Assembly: GCF_019977395.1 (NCBI RefSeq)
Contig: NZ_AP024660.1
Location: 1,488,001 to 1,552,000 of the forward strand
Reading direction: 5' to 3'
DNA from: Arthrobacter sp. NicSoilC5
Lineage (GTDB): Bacteria > Actinomycetota > Actinomycetes > Actinomycetales > Micrococcaceae
Length of the DNA stretch: 64,000 bases
The notes beneath the pieces are model-generated. The model had not been told where the DNA came from and searched no databases. It saw only the letters and a program-made list of their open reading frames with translations. Position 1 is the first letter of the stretch, and every line of letters starts with the position of its first letter. Position numbers and translations under genes: made by a program. Positions 1-8,696 of this stretch are shown here, piece after piece.

Positions 1-68
1 CGCCTGAGCAGCTCTTCACCGAGCCAAGGACAAACCGGCTCAAGGGCTTCCTGTCGGACGTCCTCTAA
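1..68 (+). CDS. Amino-acid-type ABC transporter ATPase, C-terminal fragment (partial)
   Basis: Only the last 21 codons are in the window, read in the frame starting at base 3 and ending with TAA at 66-68. The peptide ends in RLKGFLSDVL after a short EQLFTEP segment. This matches the usual tail of polar amino acid ABC ATPases (GlnQ/GluA type), where a phrase like '[20 protein letters not shown]' follows the ABC core; the GluA protein at 36100 ends the same way. The catalytic domain lies outside the window, so the substrate cannot be told. Confidence 0.6.
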   Translation, partial: PEQLFTEPRTNRLKGFLSDVL

Positions 69-84
69 CGCCCCGCACGCAAAG

Positions 85-120
85 AAAATCCCCGGCTGCA
101 GCCTGCAGCCGGGGATTTTT
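85..120. terminator. Bidirectional rho-independent terminator
   Basis: A 15-bp perfect stem (AATCCCCGGCTGCAG pairing with CTGCAGCCGGGGATT) is flanked by A-rich sequence on the left and TTTTT on the right. It lies between the 3' ends of the ABC ATPase (plus) and hemL (minus), so it can serve both. Confidence 0.9.
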
Positions 121-140
121 CTTAGGGGACGACGGCGGGG

Positions 141-1472
141 CTAGCCCTGGGCGGCTGCGGCCGCCTTTGCCGCGGCAGGCAGTGCGTCGTAGATCCGGTT
201 CATGGCGGCGTCGTCGTGGGCGGCGGAGAGGAACCACGCCTCGAAGACCGACGGCGGCAGGTAGACCCCGGACTCCAGCATGGAGTGGAAGAACGGCGCG
301 TAGCGGAACGCCTCCTGCGCCTGTGCATCGGCGTAGTTGTGGACCCCGTTGGAGGAGGTTCCAAAGGCCACCGAGAACAGGTTTCCCGCGAACTGGATCG
401 AGTGGTCCACCCCTGCGGAGTCCAGCGCGTTGGAGACGGCGGAGGAGAGCTCCAGGGAACGGACGTCGATGAAGGAGTAGACATCGCGGGTGGCGTGGGT
501 CAGGGTGGCAACGCCGGCCGCCATCGCCACCGGGTTCCCGGACAGCGTACCGGCCTGGTACACGGGGCCGGTGGGCGCGAGGTAGTCCATGACGTCGGCA
601 CGGCCGCCGAGGGCCGCCGTCGGCATTCCACCGCCGATGACCTTGCCAAAGGTGAGCAGGTCAGGGGTCCATGGGTTTTCCGCATCCGGCGCACCGCCGG
701 TGAGGCCCCAGTAGCCCGAGTAACCGGTGCGGAACCCGGTCAGGACTTCATCGACGATGAGGAGCGCGCCGTGCTCCCGGGTGATCTGCGACAACCCAAG
801 GTTGAATCCCTCGGCAGGGGTGACTACGCCCATGTTCGCCGGCGCGGCCTCGGTGATCACGGCAGCGATGTTCGGCCCGTGCACGGCGAAGGCTTCCTTG
901 ACGGCGGTGAGGTCGTTATACGGCAGCACCAGCGTTTCCGCGGCGGTTGCTTCGGTGACACCGGCGGAGCCGGGCAGGGCGAGGGTTGCCAGGCCGGAGC
1001 CCGCGGCAGCCAGGAGTCCGTCCAGGTGGCCGTGGTAGCAGCCGGCGAACTTGATGATCAGGTTGCGGCCGGTGAATCCGCGGGCCAGCCGGACGGCGGT
1101 CATGGTGGCCTCGGTGCCGGTGGACACCATCCGGAGGCGTTCGACGGCGGGAACGCGCTCCTGGACGATAGCTGCCAGGTTGGCCTCGTCCGGGGTGGAC
1201 GCGCCAAAGGAGAGCCCCCGGTCGACGGCGGCGTGGACCGCCTCCAGCACGGCCGGGTGGGCGTGGCCCAGCAAGGCCGGGCCCCAGGAGCAGACCAGGT
1301 CCACGTATTCCTTGCCGTCGGCATCTGTCAGGTACGGTCCCTTCGCGGAGACCATGAAACGCGGGGTCCCGCCGACGGAGCCAAAGGCCCGCACCGGCGA
1401 GTTGACGCCGCCGGGCATCAGCCGGCGGGCGCGGTCGAAGAGTGCCTCGTTGCGAGGATTGCTGGAAGTCAT
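141..1472 (-). CDS. hemL: Glutamate-1-semialdehyde 2,1-aminomutase
   Basis: A PLP enzyme that converts glutamate-1-semialdehyde to 5-aminolevulinate, the second step of the C5 route that starts with HemA (11402). The 443 residues are the usual family length. Class-III aminotransferase landmarks are the N-terminal [25 protein letters not shown], the DEVLTGFR cofactor segment near residue 241, and the Schiff-base lysine K277 in [11 protein letters not shown]. It is the last gene of the hemQ-H-C-D-B-oxidoreductase-hemL operon, 34 nt after the oxidoreductase. The ATG at 1472 gives the canonical family N-terminus. Confidence 0.97.
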   Translation of the reverse strand: MTSSNPRNEALFDRARRLMPGGVNSPVRAFGSVGGTPRFMVSAKGPYLTDADGKEYVDLVCSWGPALLGHAHPAVLEAVHAAVDRGLSFGASTPDEANLAAIVQERVPAVERLRMVSTGTEATMTAVRLARGFTGRNLIIKFAGCYHGHLDGLLAAAGSGLATLALPGSAGVTEATAAETLVLPYNDLTAVKEAFAVHGPNIAAVITEAAPANMGVVTPAEGFNLGLSQITREHGALLIVDEVLTGFRTGYSGYWGLTGGAPDAENPWTPDLLTFGKVIGGGMPTAALGGRADVMDYLAPTGPVYQAGTLSGNPVAMAAGVATLTHATRDVYSFIDVRSLELSSAVSNALDSAGVDHSIQFAGNLFSVAFGTSSNGVHNYADAQAQEAFRYAPFFHSMLESGVYLPPSVFEAWFLSAAHDDAAMNRIYDALPAAAKAAAAAQG

Positions 1473-1506
1473 GGTTTCTATTCTCTCAGTTAGCCGGGAA
1501 GCTCAG

Positions 1507-2580
1507 TCAGCCGGCGAGCAGTTCCGCCACCCGGGGCGCCACCGCCGTGCCCATCAGTTCGATGGAGCGCATCATGGCGCTGTGCGGCAGCGGACCATTG
1601 CTGTATTTCAGGTCGAAGCGGTCAACACCCAGGTTCCGCTTCAGCCGGACGATTTTTTGGGCCACCGTTTCCGGTGATCCGACGTAGAGGGCCCCTTCTG
1701 CGGAACAGAGGGCATCGAACTCTCCGCGTCCGGCCGGACCCCACCCGCGCTCGGCCCCGAGCCTGTTCCGGAGTGCCAGCCAGTGGGGATAGAGCTCTTC
1801 CCGGGCCTGCTCATCCGTGTCGGCAACATGGCCCGGCGAGTGCGTGGCCATCTGCTGCATGGGATGTCCATATTTCCCCATCGCCTCGCGGTAGAGGTCG
1901 GCCAGGGGCCGGAAGCCCCGCGGCTGGCCGCCGATGATCGCGAAGATGATCGGGTAACCGTACTGGGCGCACCGCAGCACGGATTCGGGGGTGCCGCCCA
2001 CGCCGATCCAGGTGGGCAGCAGGTGGTGCTCCAGGGGCGGGTAAACGCTCAGCCCGTGCAGGGCGGGACGAGTGCGGCCTTCCCAGTGCACGGGTTTTTG
2101 CGCCCGGACCTTGTCGAACAGTTCGAGTTTTTCCTCGAACAGGACCTCGTAGTCCGCCAGGTCCAGCCCGAACAGCGGGAAGGACTCAATGAACGATCCG
2201 CGCCCGAGCATCACTTCGGCCCGGCCGTTGGAGATGGCGTCCACGGTGGCAAAGCGCTGGAACACCCTGATGGGATCGTCCGAGCTGAGGACCGTCACGG
2301 CCGATCCGAGCCGGATGCGGGACGTGCGCGCCGCGGCGGCGGCCAGGAAGACTTCCGGCGCGGAGACGGCGTAGTCCTTGCGGTGGTGCTCCCCCACGCC
2401 AAAGGCATGGAGTCCGACGGCGTCCGCCAGTTCCGCCTGCTCCAGCAGTTGGCGCAGGACCTGGGCATGGGGCTGCGGGCTGCCGTCCGGGTTCGCGCCG
2501 ATGTCACCGAAGGTGTTCAGCCCAAGGAGGATGCGGTCCTCCCCCACGGGTGCGGTAGGCGCGGTGGAAGGACCGGTCAC
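1507..2580 (-). CDS. Luciferase-like (LLM) flavin-dependent oxidoreductase inside the haem operon
   Basis: A 357-residue bacterial-luciferase-fold protein. It opens with [11 protein letters not shown] and has the family elements [49 protein letters not shown] and, near the C-terminus, [17 protein letters not shown]. Such enzymes use reduced flavin (FMNH2 or F420H2); the substrate here is unknown. I chose the GTG at 2580 because it overlaps the hemB stop as GTGA, giving translational coupling and the family-like N-terminus; a longer in-frame extension would run into hemB. Its place between hemB and hemL suggests a job linked to tetrapyrroles or their redox state, but that is only inference from position. 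Confidence 0.85.
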   Translation of the reverse strand: MTGPSTAPTAPVGEDRILLGLNTFGDIGANPDGSPQPHAQVLRQLLEQAELADAVGLHAFGVGEHHRKDYAVSAPEVFLAAAAARTSRIRLGSAVTVLSSDDPIRVFQRFATVDAISNGRAEVMLGRGSFIESFPLFGLDLADYEVLFEEKLELFDKVRAQKPVHWEGRTRPALHGLSVYPPLEHHLLPTWIGVGGTPESVLRCAQYGYPIIFAIIGGQPRGFRPLADLYREAMGKYGHPMQQMATHSPGHVADTDEQAREELYPHWLALRNRLGAERGWGPAGRGEFDALCSAEGALYVGSPETVAQKIVRLKRNLGVDRFDLKYSNGPLPHSAMMRSIELMGTAVAPRVAELLAG

Positions 2581-3560
2581 TGGGTTTCCTTCAGCCAGCC
2601 GGCCAGTTCGGCGGCCCAGTAGGTGAGGACCGTGTGGGCGCCGGCCCGCCGGATGCCCAGTACGGACTCGGTGATGGCGGCGCGGCGGTCGATCCAACCG
2701 TTGGCGGCGGCCGCCTCGATCATCGCGTATTCGCCGGAGATCTGGTACGCGGACACCGGTACCGGGCTCATGGCGGCAACGTCTGCCACGATGTCCAGGT
2801 AGCTCATGGCCGGCTTGACCATGATGATGTCTGCTCCCTCGGCCAGGTCCAGTTCCACCTCATGCAGGGCCTCGGTGCGGTTTCCGGCGTCCATCTGGTA
2901 GGTCCGCCGGTCGCCCGTGAGCTGGGAGTCCACGGCCTCGCGGAAAGGTCCGTAGAACGCGGAGGCGTACTTCGCGGCATACGCGATAACGGACGTGGTG
3001 ACGTGCCCTGCGTCGTCCAGTGCCGAGCGGATGGCGGCAATCTGGCCGTCCATCATGCCGGAGGGGCCCAGCATGTGCGCGCCGGCCTCTGCCTGGGCCA
3101 CGGCCATCCTGGCGTAGATCTCCACGGTGCGGTCGTTGTCCACGTAGCCGTCAGCGTCGAGCACTCCGCAGTGCCCGTGGTCGGTGAATTCGTCCAGGCA
3201 AACGTCACTCATGATCACCAGGTCATCGCCCACCTCCGCGCGGACGTCCCGGATTGCCTTGTTCAGCACGCCCTCCGGATCCAGGGACGCGGTGCCCTCG
3301 GCGTCGCGGGTTTCGGGAATTCCGAAGAGCATGATGCCGCCCAGGCCGAGCTCAACCGCTTCGGCGGCGGCCCGTTTCAGGGTGTCGGTGGTGTGCTGGA
3401 CCACGCCCGGCATGGACGTGATGGGGTTGGGCTCGGTGAGTCCCTCCCTGATGAAGGCAGGAAGGATGAGCTCGGCCGGGGCGAGGCGTGTTTCGGCGGT
3501 CAGCCGGCGCATGGCAGGGGTGGTGCGCAGGCGGCGGGGGCGTTGGGTGGGGAAAGTCAT
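2577..3560 (-). CDS. hemB: Delta-aminolevulinic acid dehydratase (porphobilinogen synthase)
   Basis: Condenses two 5-aminolevulinate molecules into porphobilinogen. At 327 residues it is typical. The two active-site lysines are visible in [17 protein letters not shown] and [13 protein letters not shown]. The metal segment reads [13 protein letters not shown]: an Asp replaces the second Cys of the zinc-type CxC, which points to the non-zinc (Mg/K-type) class. The ATG at 3560 follows a GAAGGA ribosome site; an upstream in-frame codon at 3578 would add MRRTGP and is less likely. It lies 57 nt after hemD and overlaps the next gene by 4 nt. Confidence 0.96.
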   Translation of the reverse strand: MTFPTQRPRRLRTTPAMRRLTAETRLAPAELILPAFIREGLTEPNPITSMPGVVQHTTDTLKRAAAEAVELGLGGIMLFGIPETRDAEGTASLDPEGVLNKAIRDVRAEVGDDLVIMSDVCLDEFTDHGHCGVLDADGYVDNDRTVEIYARMAVAQAEAGAHMLGPSGMMDGQIAAIRSALDDAGHVTTSVIAYAAKYASAFYGPFREAVDSQLTGDRRTYQMDAGNRTEALHEVELDLAEGADIIMVKPAMSYLDIVADVAAMSPVPVSAYQISGEYAMIEAAAANGWIDRRAAITESVLGIRRAGAHTVLTYWAAELAGWLKETQ

Positions 3561-3617
3561 GGGTCCTGTCCTTCGCATGGTTGTGAAGCTTTGTGGAGGG
3601 AAAACGTGCCGGCCCGG

Positions 3618-4499
3618 TCAGGGCGGGTTGAGGGCCTTCGCGACGGCTGCCACCAGCCCGTCCGGTGTGGGCTCTGCCGCCACCTCGGCGACCTCAAGGC
3701 CCAGGGCTGTGGCCTGGTCCGCCGTCGAACGGCCAATTGCCACCAGCCGGCAGCCGGCGAGCGGACCAAGGGCGGCGATCCGCCGCACCGCGCTCGGCGA
3801 GGCGGCGATCACGGCGGCAATGCGCCCTTCGGCGATGTCCGTGGCGGCAGCTTCCGGCGTCAGGAGGGAGTACGACGGCGGCTGCGGGCCGGCGTCGGCC
3901 GCTTCCGCCCGGACGGCGAGACGGCGCTCCGCTGCCGCCGGGTAGTCGACGGTGCGGTAGGCAGTCACAGCGGTGACGTCGCCGCCGGCGGCTTCCAGGC
4001 CCGCCGCCAGGGTGCCGGCCGCGATGTCCGCCTGCTGCAGCAGGATCCTGCCCCTCCCGGACCAGACGGCGAGCAGGCCGGCAGCTGACTGCTCGCCGGC
4101 CGGCGTGAGCGCTACGTCCAGTCCACCCGCTTCCAGCAGCCGGTGAGTTGCCGGACCGATGGCGGCGATCCGCGTGGCGGCAGGTACCAGGTGGTCCAGG
4201 CGCAGGCCACGTTCGGCGGCTTTTTCCATCAGGACGTGCACTGTTGTGGCACTGCTGACCACCAGCCAGTCGAAGGCGCCCGCTGCAAGGGCGTCGCAGG
4301 CGACGTCCAGCGCGTGCTGGTCCGGCGCCCTTTCGAAATCGATAAGCGGGAGCAGCACCGGCAGGGCACCGGCCCCTTTCAGGGCCTCCACCAGGGCGCC
4401 CGAGCGCTCCGGGCTGCGGGTGACCAGGACCCGGACCCCGCCAAGCGGCATGCTTCCATGCGGCGTGGCGGATCCGGAGTCACTGGAAGGCTGCGTCAT
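3618..4499 (-). CDS. hemD: Uroporphyrinogen-III synthase
   Basis: Closes hydroxymethylbilane to uroporphyrinogen III with inversion of ring D. HemD sequences diverge strongly, but this one has the HEM4 landmarks GVRVLVTRSPERSGALVEALKGAGA, a central WLVVSSATTVHVLM (FTSxNGV equivalent), and a C-terminal AVIAASPSAVRRIAALG. It lies directly after hemC in the usual C-D order. The start at 4499 (MTQPSSDSGS, 293 aa) is 7 nt past the hemC stop; no strong ribosome site is visible there, so an earlier start inside hemC cannot be excluded. Confidence 0.9.
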   Translation of the reverse strand: MTQPSSDSGSATPHGSMPLGGVRVLVTRSPERSGALVEALKGAGALPVLLPLIDFERAPDQHALDVACDALAAGAFDWLVVSSATTVHVLMEKAAERGLRLDHLVPAATRIAAIGPATHRLLEAGGLDVALTPAGEQSAAGLLAVWSGRGRILLQQADIAAGTLAAGLEAAGGDVTAVTAYRTVDYPAAAERRLAVRAEAADAGPQPPSYSLLTPEAAATDIAEGRIAAVIAASPSAVRRIAALGPLAGCRLVAIGRSTADQATALGLEVAEVAAEPTPDGLVAAVAKALNPP

Positions 4500-4506
4500 T
4501 GCCAGG

Positions 4507-5505
4507 TCAGGACGCCTGCAGGTCTGCGATGTCGGCGGCTCCGGCAGCAAGGAGGACCTCCGCCAGTTCGATGCCCAGCAAGGTGGCTCCCACCTCCGTC
4601 AGCCCGTCCGTGGCGCGCTTGTCCCGCACGGTGGCGGTGCCGTCAACGGCGCACACCACGGCTTCGAGGTGCAGCATGCTGCCTTTGCGGTAGGCGTAGG
4701 CGCCCACCGGAGCTGCGCAGCCTGCTTCGAGCCGGGCCAGCACGGCCCGCTCGGCCGTGACGGCAAGGCGGGTGTCGGGGTCGTCCAGCGCCGCCAGGGC
4801 CTGGGCCAGGACGTCACGGGAGCCGTCAGCCGCGCCGGACTTTGCCGGGGCGTCCGCTGTCCGGCACTCGATGGCCAGTGATCCCTGTCCCGCGGCGGGC
4901 AGCATCACGTCGGTTTCCAGGTATTCGGTGACGGCGTCCAGGCGGCCGATCCGCTCCAGGCCGGCGGCTGCGAGCACCACGGCGTCCAGGTCACAGGACT
5001 TTCCGGGGACCACCTGGCCGGTGGAGTTGCCGGGCAGCCCGGGGACGCGGCCCAACCGGGTATCGACGTTGCCGCGGATGTCCACGATGTCCAGGTCCGC
5101 GCGGGCGGCGCGCAACTGGGCCGCACGCCGTGGCGAACCGGTGCCAATGCGGGCGCCGGCCGGCAGGTCTGCCAGCTTGAGTCCGTCGCGGGCGCACAGG
5201 ACGTCGCGGACGTCCACCCGGCGCGGGGTGGCGGCAAGGCTGAGCCCTACTGCTGCCCCTGTCGGCAGGTCCTTGAGCGAGTGGACGGCAACATCGCACT
5301 CATTGCGCAGGAGCGCGTCACGCAGGGCGGCAACAAAGACGCCTGTGCCGCCCATCTGGGAGAGCGAGCCCGTGAGGACGTCCCCGTCCGTGCGGACGTG
5401 CACCAGTTCCACCGGGAAACCGCCGACGGCGGCCAACTGGTCCGCGGTCTGCTGGGTTTGGGTGAGCGCCAGCTTGCTGGCGCGTGTTCCGATCCGGACC
5501 GTCAC
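4507..5505 (-). CDS. hemC: Porphobilinogen deaminase (hydroxymethylbilane synthase)
   Basis: Polymerises four porphobilinogens into hydroxymethylbilane on a covalently bound dipyrromethane cofactor. The 332 residues begin MTVRIGTRASKLALTQ. The conserved HSLKDLPT lies near residue 75 and GTGSPRRAAQLRAARADL near 121. Cys263 in ARLEAGCAAPVGAYA is the cofactor attachment site. A 15-residue insert (VPGLPGNSTGQVVPG) lies between the two core parts. The GTG start overlaps the hemH stop as GTGA, so the pair is probably translationally coupled. Confidence 0.97.
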   Translation of the reverse strand: MTVRIGTRASKLALTQTQQTADQLAAVGGFPVELVHVRTDGDVLTGSLSQMGGTGVFVAALRDALLRNECDVAVHSLKDLPTGAAVGLSLAATPRRVDVRDVLCARDGLKLADLPAGARIGTGSPRRAAQLRAARADLDIVDIRGNVDTRLGRVPGLPGNSTGQVVPGKSCDLDAVVLAAAGLERIGRLDAVTEYLETDVMLPAAGQGSLAIECRTADAPAKSGAADGSRDVLAQALAALDDPDTRLAVTAERAVLARLEAGCAAPVGAYAYRKGSMLHLEAVVCAVDGTATVRDKRATDGLTEVGATLLGIELAEVLLAAGAADIADLQAS

Positions 5506-6746
5506 AGCTGGGCCGTTTCCGCGGCACCGCCGGACGGGTACGGGTCATGGCCGGTGCCCACGGTGGTGTCAGCCCCTGCAATGGTGGGCTTTTCGCCGCG
5601 GAAGTTGGCGCAGCATCCCGGCCGGCAGACGTCGTACCAGGGACCAAGATCCGTCAGGGCGGGGCGGTCACTGATGTTGTTGGCCACCGTCCGCTCGCAG
5701 ATCAGGTCCACCAGGCCGTCCACGAACTTCCGGTGCGTACCGGGCGTGGGGACGCGCGTGGCGGCCAGGCCCAGGTTGCCGCAGGTTTCCATTGCTTCGG
5801 TGTCCAGGTCCCAGACAACTTCCATGTGGTCGCTGACGAAACCGAGCGGAACGATGACGATGCCCTTGACGCCCTGGCCGGCCAGTTCCTCGATGGCGTC
5901 ATTGATGTCCGGTTCCAGCCACGGCACGTGCGGGGCACCGGAACGGGACTGGTAGACCAGGGACCACGGTGCGGTCAGCCCGGATTCCTTCTCGACCCGC
6001 TCGATGACGGCGGCGGCATTGGCGAGGTGCTGGGCCACGTAGGCGGAGCCTTCCTCGAACACGCGGGGCTCCCCCTCGGAGCGGCCCGCTGCTTCGGCGT
6101 CCCGGGTGGGGATGGAGTGGGTGGCGAACAGAATGTGGACAGGGGCGTCCGGCGTGCCGGCTTCGGCGAGCTTTGCCCGCACGTCAGCCAGGCCGGTGGC
6201 GGTGCCCTCCACGAACGGCTCCACGAAACCGGGGTGGTCGAAGTACTGGCGGACCTTGTCCACTTCGAGCTTGCCGTCCAGGCCGGTCTCCGTCAGCGCC
6301 ATGCCGATGTCCTCGCGGTACTGGCGGCAGCTGGAGTAGCAGGAGTAGGCACTTGTGGTGAGCATCAGCACCCGTCGGTGCCCGGCGTCGTACGCTTCCT
6401 GCAGGGTCTGCGGGATGTACGGGGCCCAGTTGCGGTTGCCCCACAGCACGGGCAACTCGATGCCGCGGGCAGCCAGCTCGGCTTCCAGCGCTGCCTTCAG
6501 CTCGCGGTTCTGCTGGTTGATGGGGCTGACGCCGCCGTTGGCGCGGTAGTGGTGTGAGACTTCCTCAAGCCGCTCGTCCGGGATCCCCCGGCCGCGGGTG
6601 ACGTTGCGGAGGAACGGGATGACGTCATCCTGGCCTTCCGGGCCACCGAAGGAGGCCAGCAGGACGGCGTCGTAGTTCTTGGGGGCCATGCGTCCGGCCT
6701 CGGTCACCGGGTTGACGGCGGTGGCGGCCTGCTGTTCCGGGCTCAT
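5502..6746 (-). CDS. hemH: Coproporphyrin III ferrochelatase
   Basis: Inserts Fe2+ into coproporphyrin III in the coproporphyrin-dependent pathway (also called CpfC). The 414 residues include AVLLASFGGPEG, the MLTTSAYSCYSS region (Cys136, Cys140), HSIPTRDAEAAG and VVWDLDTEA. A C-terminal cysteine group (C374, C378, C379 in DVCRPGCCANFRG) fits the [2Fe-2S] cluster known in actinobacterial ferrochelatases, although the exact spacing was not checked against a structure. Its ATG overlaps the hemQ stop (ATGA). Being next to hemQ supports the coproporphyrin substrate rather than protoporphyrin. Confidence 0.96.
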   Translation of the reverse strand: MSPEQQAATAVNPVTEAGRMAPKNYDAVLLASFGGPEGQDDVIPFLRNVTRGRGIPDERLEEVSHHYRANGGVSPINQQNRELKAALEAELAARGIELPVLWGNRNWAPYIPQTLQEAYDAGHRRVLMLTTSAYSCYSSCRQYREDIGMALTETGLDGKLEVDKVRQYFDHPGFVEPFVEGTATGLADVRAKLAEAGTPDAPVHILFATHSIPTRDAEAAGRSEGEPRVFEEGSAYVAQHLANAAAVIERVEKESGLTAPWSLVYQSRSGAPHVPWLEPDINDAIEELAGQGVKGIVIVPLGFVSDHMEVVWDLDTEAMETCGNLGLAATRVPTPGTHRKFVDGLVDLICERTVANNISDRPALTDLGPWYDVCRPGCCANFRGEKPTIAGADTTVGTGHDPYPSGGAAETAQL

Positions 6747-7444
6747 GCCAGGACCTCGGCAACCTCGTCGGCGGAGATACGTCGACCGGTGTAGAACGGG
6801 ACTTCCTCCCGCACGTGGTTGCGTGCCTCGGTAGCGCGGAGGTGGCGCATGAGGTCCACAAGGTCAACGAGTTCGGGGGCTTCCAGGCCCAGGATCCATT
6901 CCCAGTCGCCCAGGGCGAAGGAGGAAACGGTGTTGGAGATGACCTGGGGGAAGTCGCGGCCCAGGAGGCCGTGGTCGCGGAGCATTTTGCCGCGCTCGGC
7001 CTCGGGCAGGATGTACCACTCGTAGGAGCGCACGAACGGGTAGACACAGAGCCACTCCGCCGGAGCGACACCGCGGGAGTATGCCGGGGTGTGGTTCTTG
7101 GCGAACTCTGCCTCGCGGTGGACACCCATCGCGGACCAGACGATCTCGGTGCCGGCGAAGAGGGTGCTGCGGCGGATGTCCCGGATGGCCTGCTGCAGCG
7201 CTTCCGGTTTGGGTCCGTGGAGCCACACCATGACGTCGGCGTCGGCGCGCATGGCCGAGACGTCGTAGCTGCCCCGGTGGGTGACGCCGGCAGCGGCGAG
7301 CCGCTCCAGCAGCGCTTCGAAGTCGGCGGCGGCGTCAGCGCTGCGGACCACTGACTCCGACCTCTTGAATACCGTCCAGAGGGTAAAGAACTGCTCGGCT
7401 GATTCTTCGGTTTTAGTGACAGATTCGGCAGAAGTGTGGCTCAT
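6743..7444 (-). CDS. hemQ: Coproheme decarboxylase (ChdC/HemQ)
   Basis: Carries out the last step of the coproporphyrin-dependent route: peroxide-dependent decarboxylation of coproheme to haem b. With the ATG at 7444 the protein has 233 residues. His118 (KNHTPAYSRG), Tyr135 (WLCVYPFVRSYEWY) and His158 (MLRDHGLLG) then fall at the positions of the distal His, radical Tyr and proximal His described for the Corynebacterium diphtheriae enzyme, which supports this start over the upstream codon at 7474. It is first in the operon. A CAAACT hexamer 7 nt before the ATG and a GGAAGGGG 13 nt before it leave open whether the mRNA is leaderless. Confidence 0.96.
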   Translation of the reverse strand: MSHTSAESVTKTEESAEQFFTLWTVFKRSESVVRSADAAADFEALLERLAAAGVTHRGSYDVSAMRADADVMVWLHGPKPEALQQAIRDIRRSTLFAGTEIVWSAMGVHREAEFAKNHTPAYSRGVAPAEWLCVYPFVRSYEWYILPEAERGKMLRDHGLLGRDFPQVISNTVSSFALGDWEWILGLEAPELVDLVDLMRHLRATEARNHVREEVPFYTGRRISADEVAEVLA

Positions 7445-7505
7445 GGTTACAAGTTTGCCCCTTCCCCGCCCCAAGACGAAACCGAAAAGTTCTACAGCTC
7501 GTAGA

Positions 7506-7521
7506 AGTGAGCAAAGTCACA
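7506..7521. promoter_or_regulatory. Candidate CRP/GlxR-type operator upstream of hemQ
   Basis: AGTGA-GCAAAG-TCACA matches the CRP-family consensus TGTGA-N6-TCACA at 9 of 10 positions. It is centred about 70 bp upstream of the hemQ start codon, a usual activator distance if transcription starts near the ATG. It abuts a second palindrome, TTCTAC-N5-GTAGAA, at 7490-7506. Confidence 0.45.
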
Positions 7522-7555
7522 TTCCCTCATCCAGCAGGCCACCAGGTGCGCCCCC

Positions 7556-8584
7556 TTAGAGGCGGCGCATCCGCAGGAACACCAGCCCGGCAGCCGCTCC
7601 CACGCCGACCAGGCCCGCACCCAGCCACACCATGGCATCGGGCACGCCAGGCAGTGGGCCGGTGGAGGAAACTGCCTGTCCCGGTCCGGCCGGGGCGCCG
7701 GCGGCCTGCGGCGCGCGGGTGGGCTGGGACTGGCGCGCATTGATGGACAGCGACGTCGGCAGAGCGGACGCATATGCGGCATCCGGGCTGCCGGCCGGCG
7801 TCTGGGCCGGCGCGCCGAATGCACTGCCGTCCGCTACGGTGGCGCCGGCAACGAAAGGACTGCCCGCCACGCCGGAGCCCGGCACTGCTGCCTGGGTTCC
7901 CGGGGCCAAAGCAGCCCCTCCGGCTGGCGCTCCGGATGCGGCCCCGGCCGTTCCGGCGGCCGAAGGAACGGCTGAACGGGCCGGTGCCCCGGCCGCCGTG
8001 GACGTGCCGGTTGCTGGGTCAGCGGCCGGCGCTGACGCAGTGGAGGGCCCGGATGCCGTGGGAGACTCTGGCCGGTCCGTGGCCGGAGAGCTGGTCGGAG
8101 TGGCGGCGGCTGTGGTCCGCGGGCCAGGTGCCAGTGGCGTTCCCGAGGACGTCGGACTGGGCGCGCTTGTCGACGTGGCCGCCGCGGACGGGGAACCGCT
8201 GACCGCCGGAAGCAGGGAACCCGGCACCGGAAGAATTGACCATGGCGTGCGCGGGGCGCTCGTGGCCGGGGATCCCGCCGTGGGTTCGCCGGCTCCCTGC
8301 CGGCCGTCCCCCTCATGACCGGATCCAGGGTTCCCCGTGGCTTCCTGCGCTCCCGGAGCGCCTTGACGGGCCGCCGTGGACAGTCCGAACGCCGCGGCGG
8401 TTGCGGCGACGGATCCTTGTGCCGCCGGATCCTGCGGAGGGGGGACCGCGTCGTCAGCCAAGGACGCCTGGACGCCGGTGGAAAGAACCAGTACCGCTCC
8501 GACGGCCGCTGCTGCGGTGCCGCGCCGGAGTCCCCCATGGATACCGGTCCGGGAAAGTGAAAGCTCGGACCTGTGTTGAACCAT
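7556..8584 (-). CDS. Secreted Ala/Pro/Ser-rich protein with C-terminal membrane anchor, unknown function
   Basis: I do not recognise this protein. About 342 residues: an N-terminal signal-like hydrophobic stretch (GTAAAAVGAVLVLSTGVQASLA) is followed by some 250 residues of low-complexity Ala/Pro/Ser/Thr/Gly. The end is LPGVPDAMVWLGAGLVG followed by a hydrophobic helix and RMRRL. That tail has the order of a sortase substrate (LPxxx, hydrophobic helix, basic tail) but lacks LPxTG, so it is probably just a membrane anchor. I prefer the ATG at 8584, 8 nt after TAGGGT; the ATG at 8590 is the alternative. It sits between the two haem operons. Confidence 0.7.
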   Translation of the reverse strand: MVQHRSELSLSRTGIHGGLRRGTAAAAVGAVLVLSTGVQASLADDAVPPPQDPAAQGSVAATAAAFGLSTAARQGAPGAQEATGNPGSGHEGDGRQGAGEPTAGSPATSAPRTPWSILPVPGSLLPAVSGSPSAAATSTSAPSPTSSGTPLAPGPRTTAAATPTSSPATDRPESPTASGPSTASAPAADPATGTSTAAGAPARSAVPSAAGTAGAASGAPAGGAALAPGTQAAVPGSGVAGSPFVAGATVADGSAFGAPAQTPAGSPDAAYASALPTSLSINARQSQPTRAPQAAGAPAGPGQAVSSTGPLPGVPDAMVWLGAGLVGVGAAAGLVFLRMRRL

Positions 8585-8696
8585 AGTCATCGACCCTAAC
8601 CAGAACGGCTGGCCGATTGGAAACCGGCAAGGAGGCCCGGCCGCCCGCCACGCCGGAGCCGCGGACCGGCTTCGGGGCGCTGACCAGCACCGACGC

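Noticed and set aside
2634..4088. Long open frame antisense to hemB/hemD
   Set aside because: Gly/Val/His-rich shadow of the real genes with no domain and no ribosome site.
7556..7660. LPGVP tail as a true sortase signal
   Set aside because: No LPxTG; the order of elements is similar but the motif is wrong, so a plain membrane anchor is simpler.
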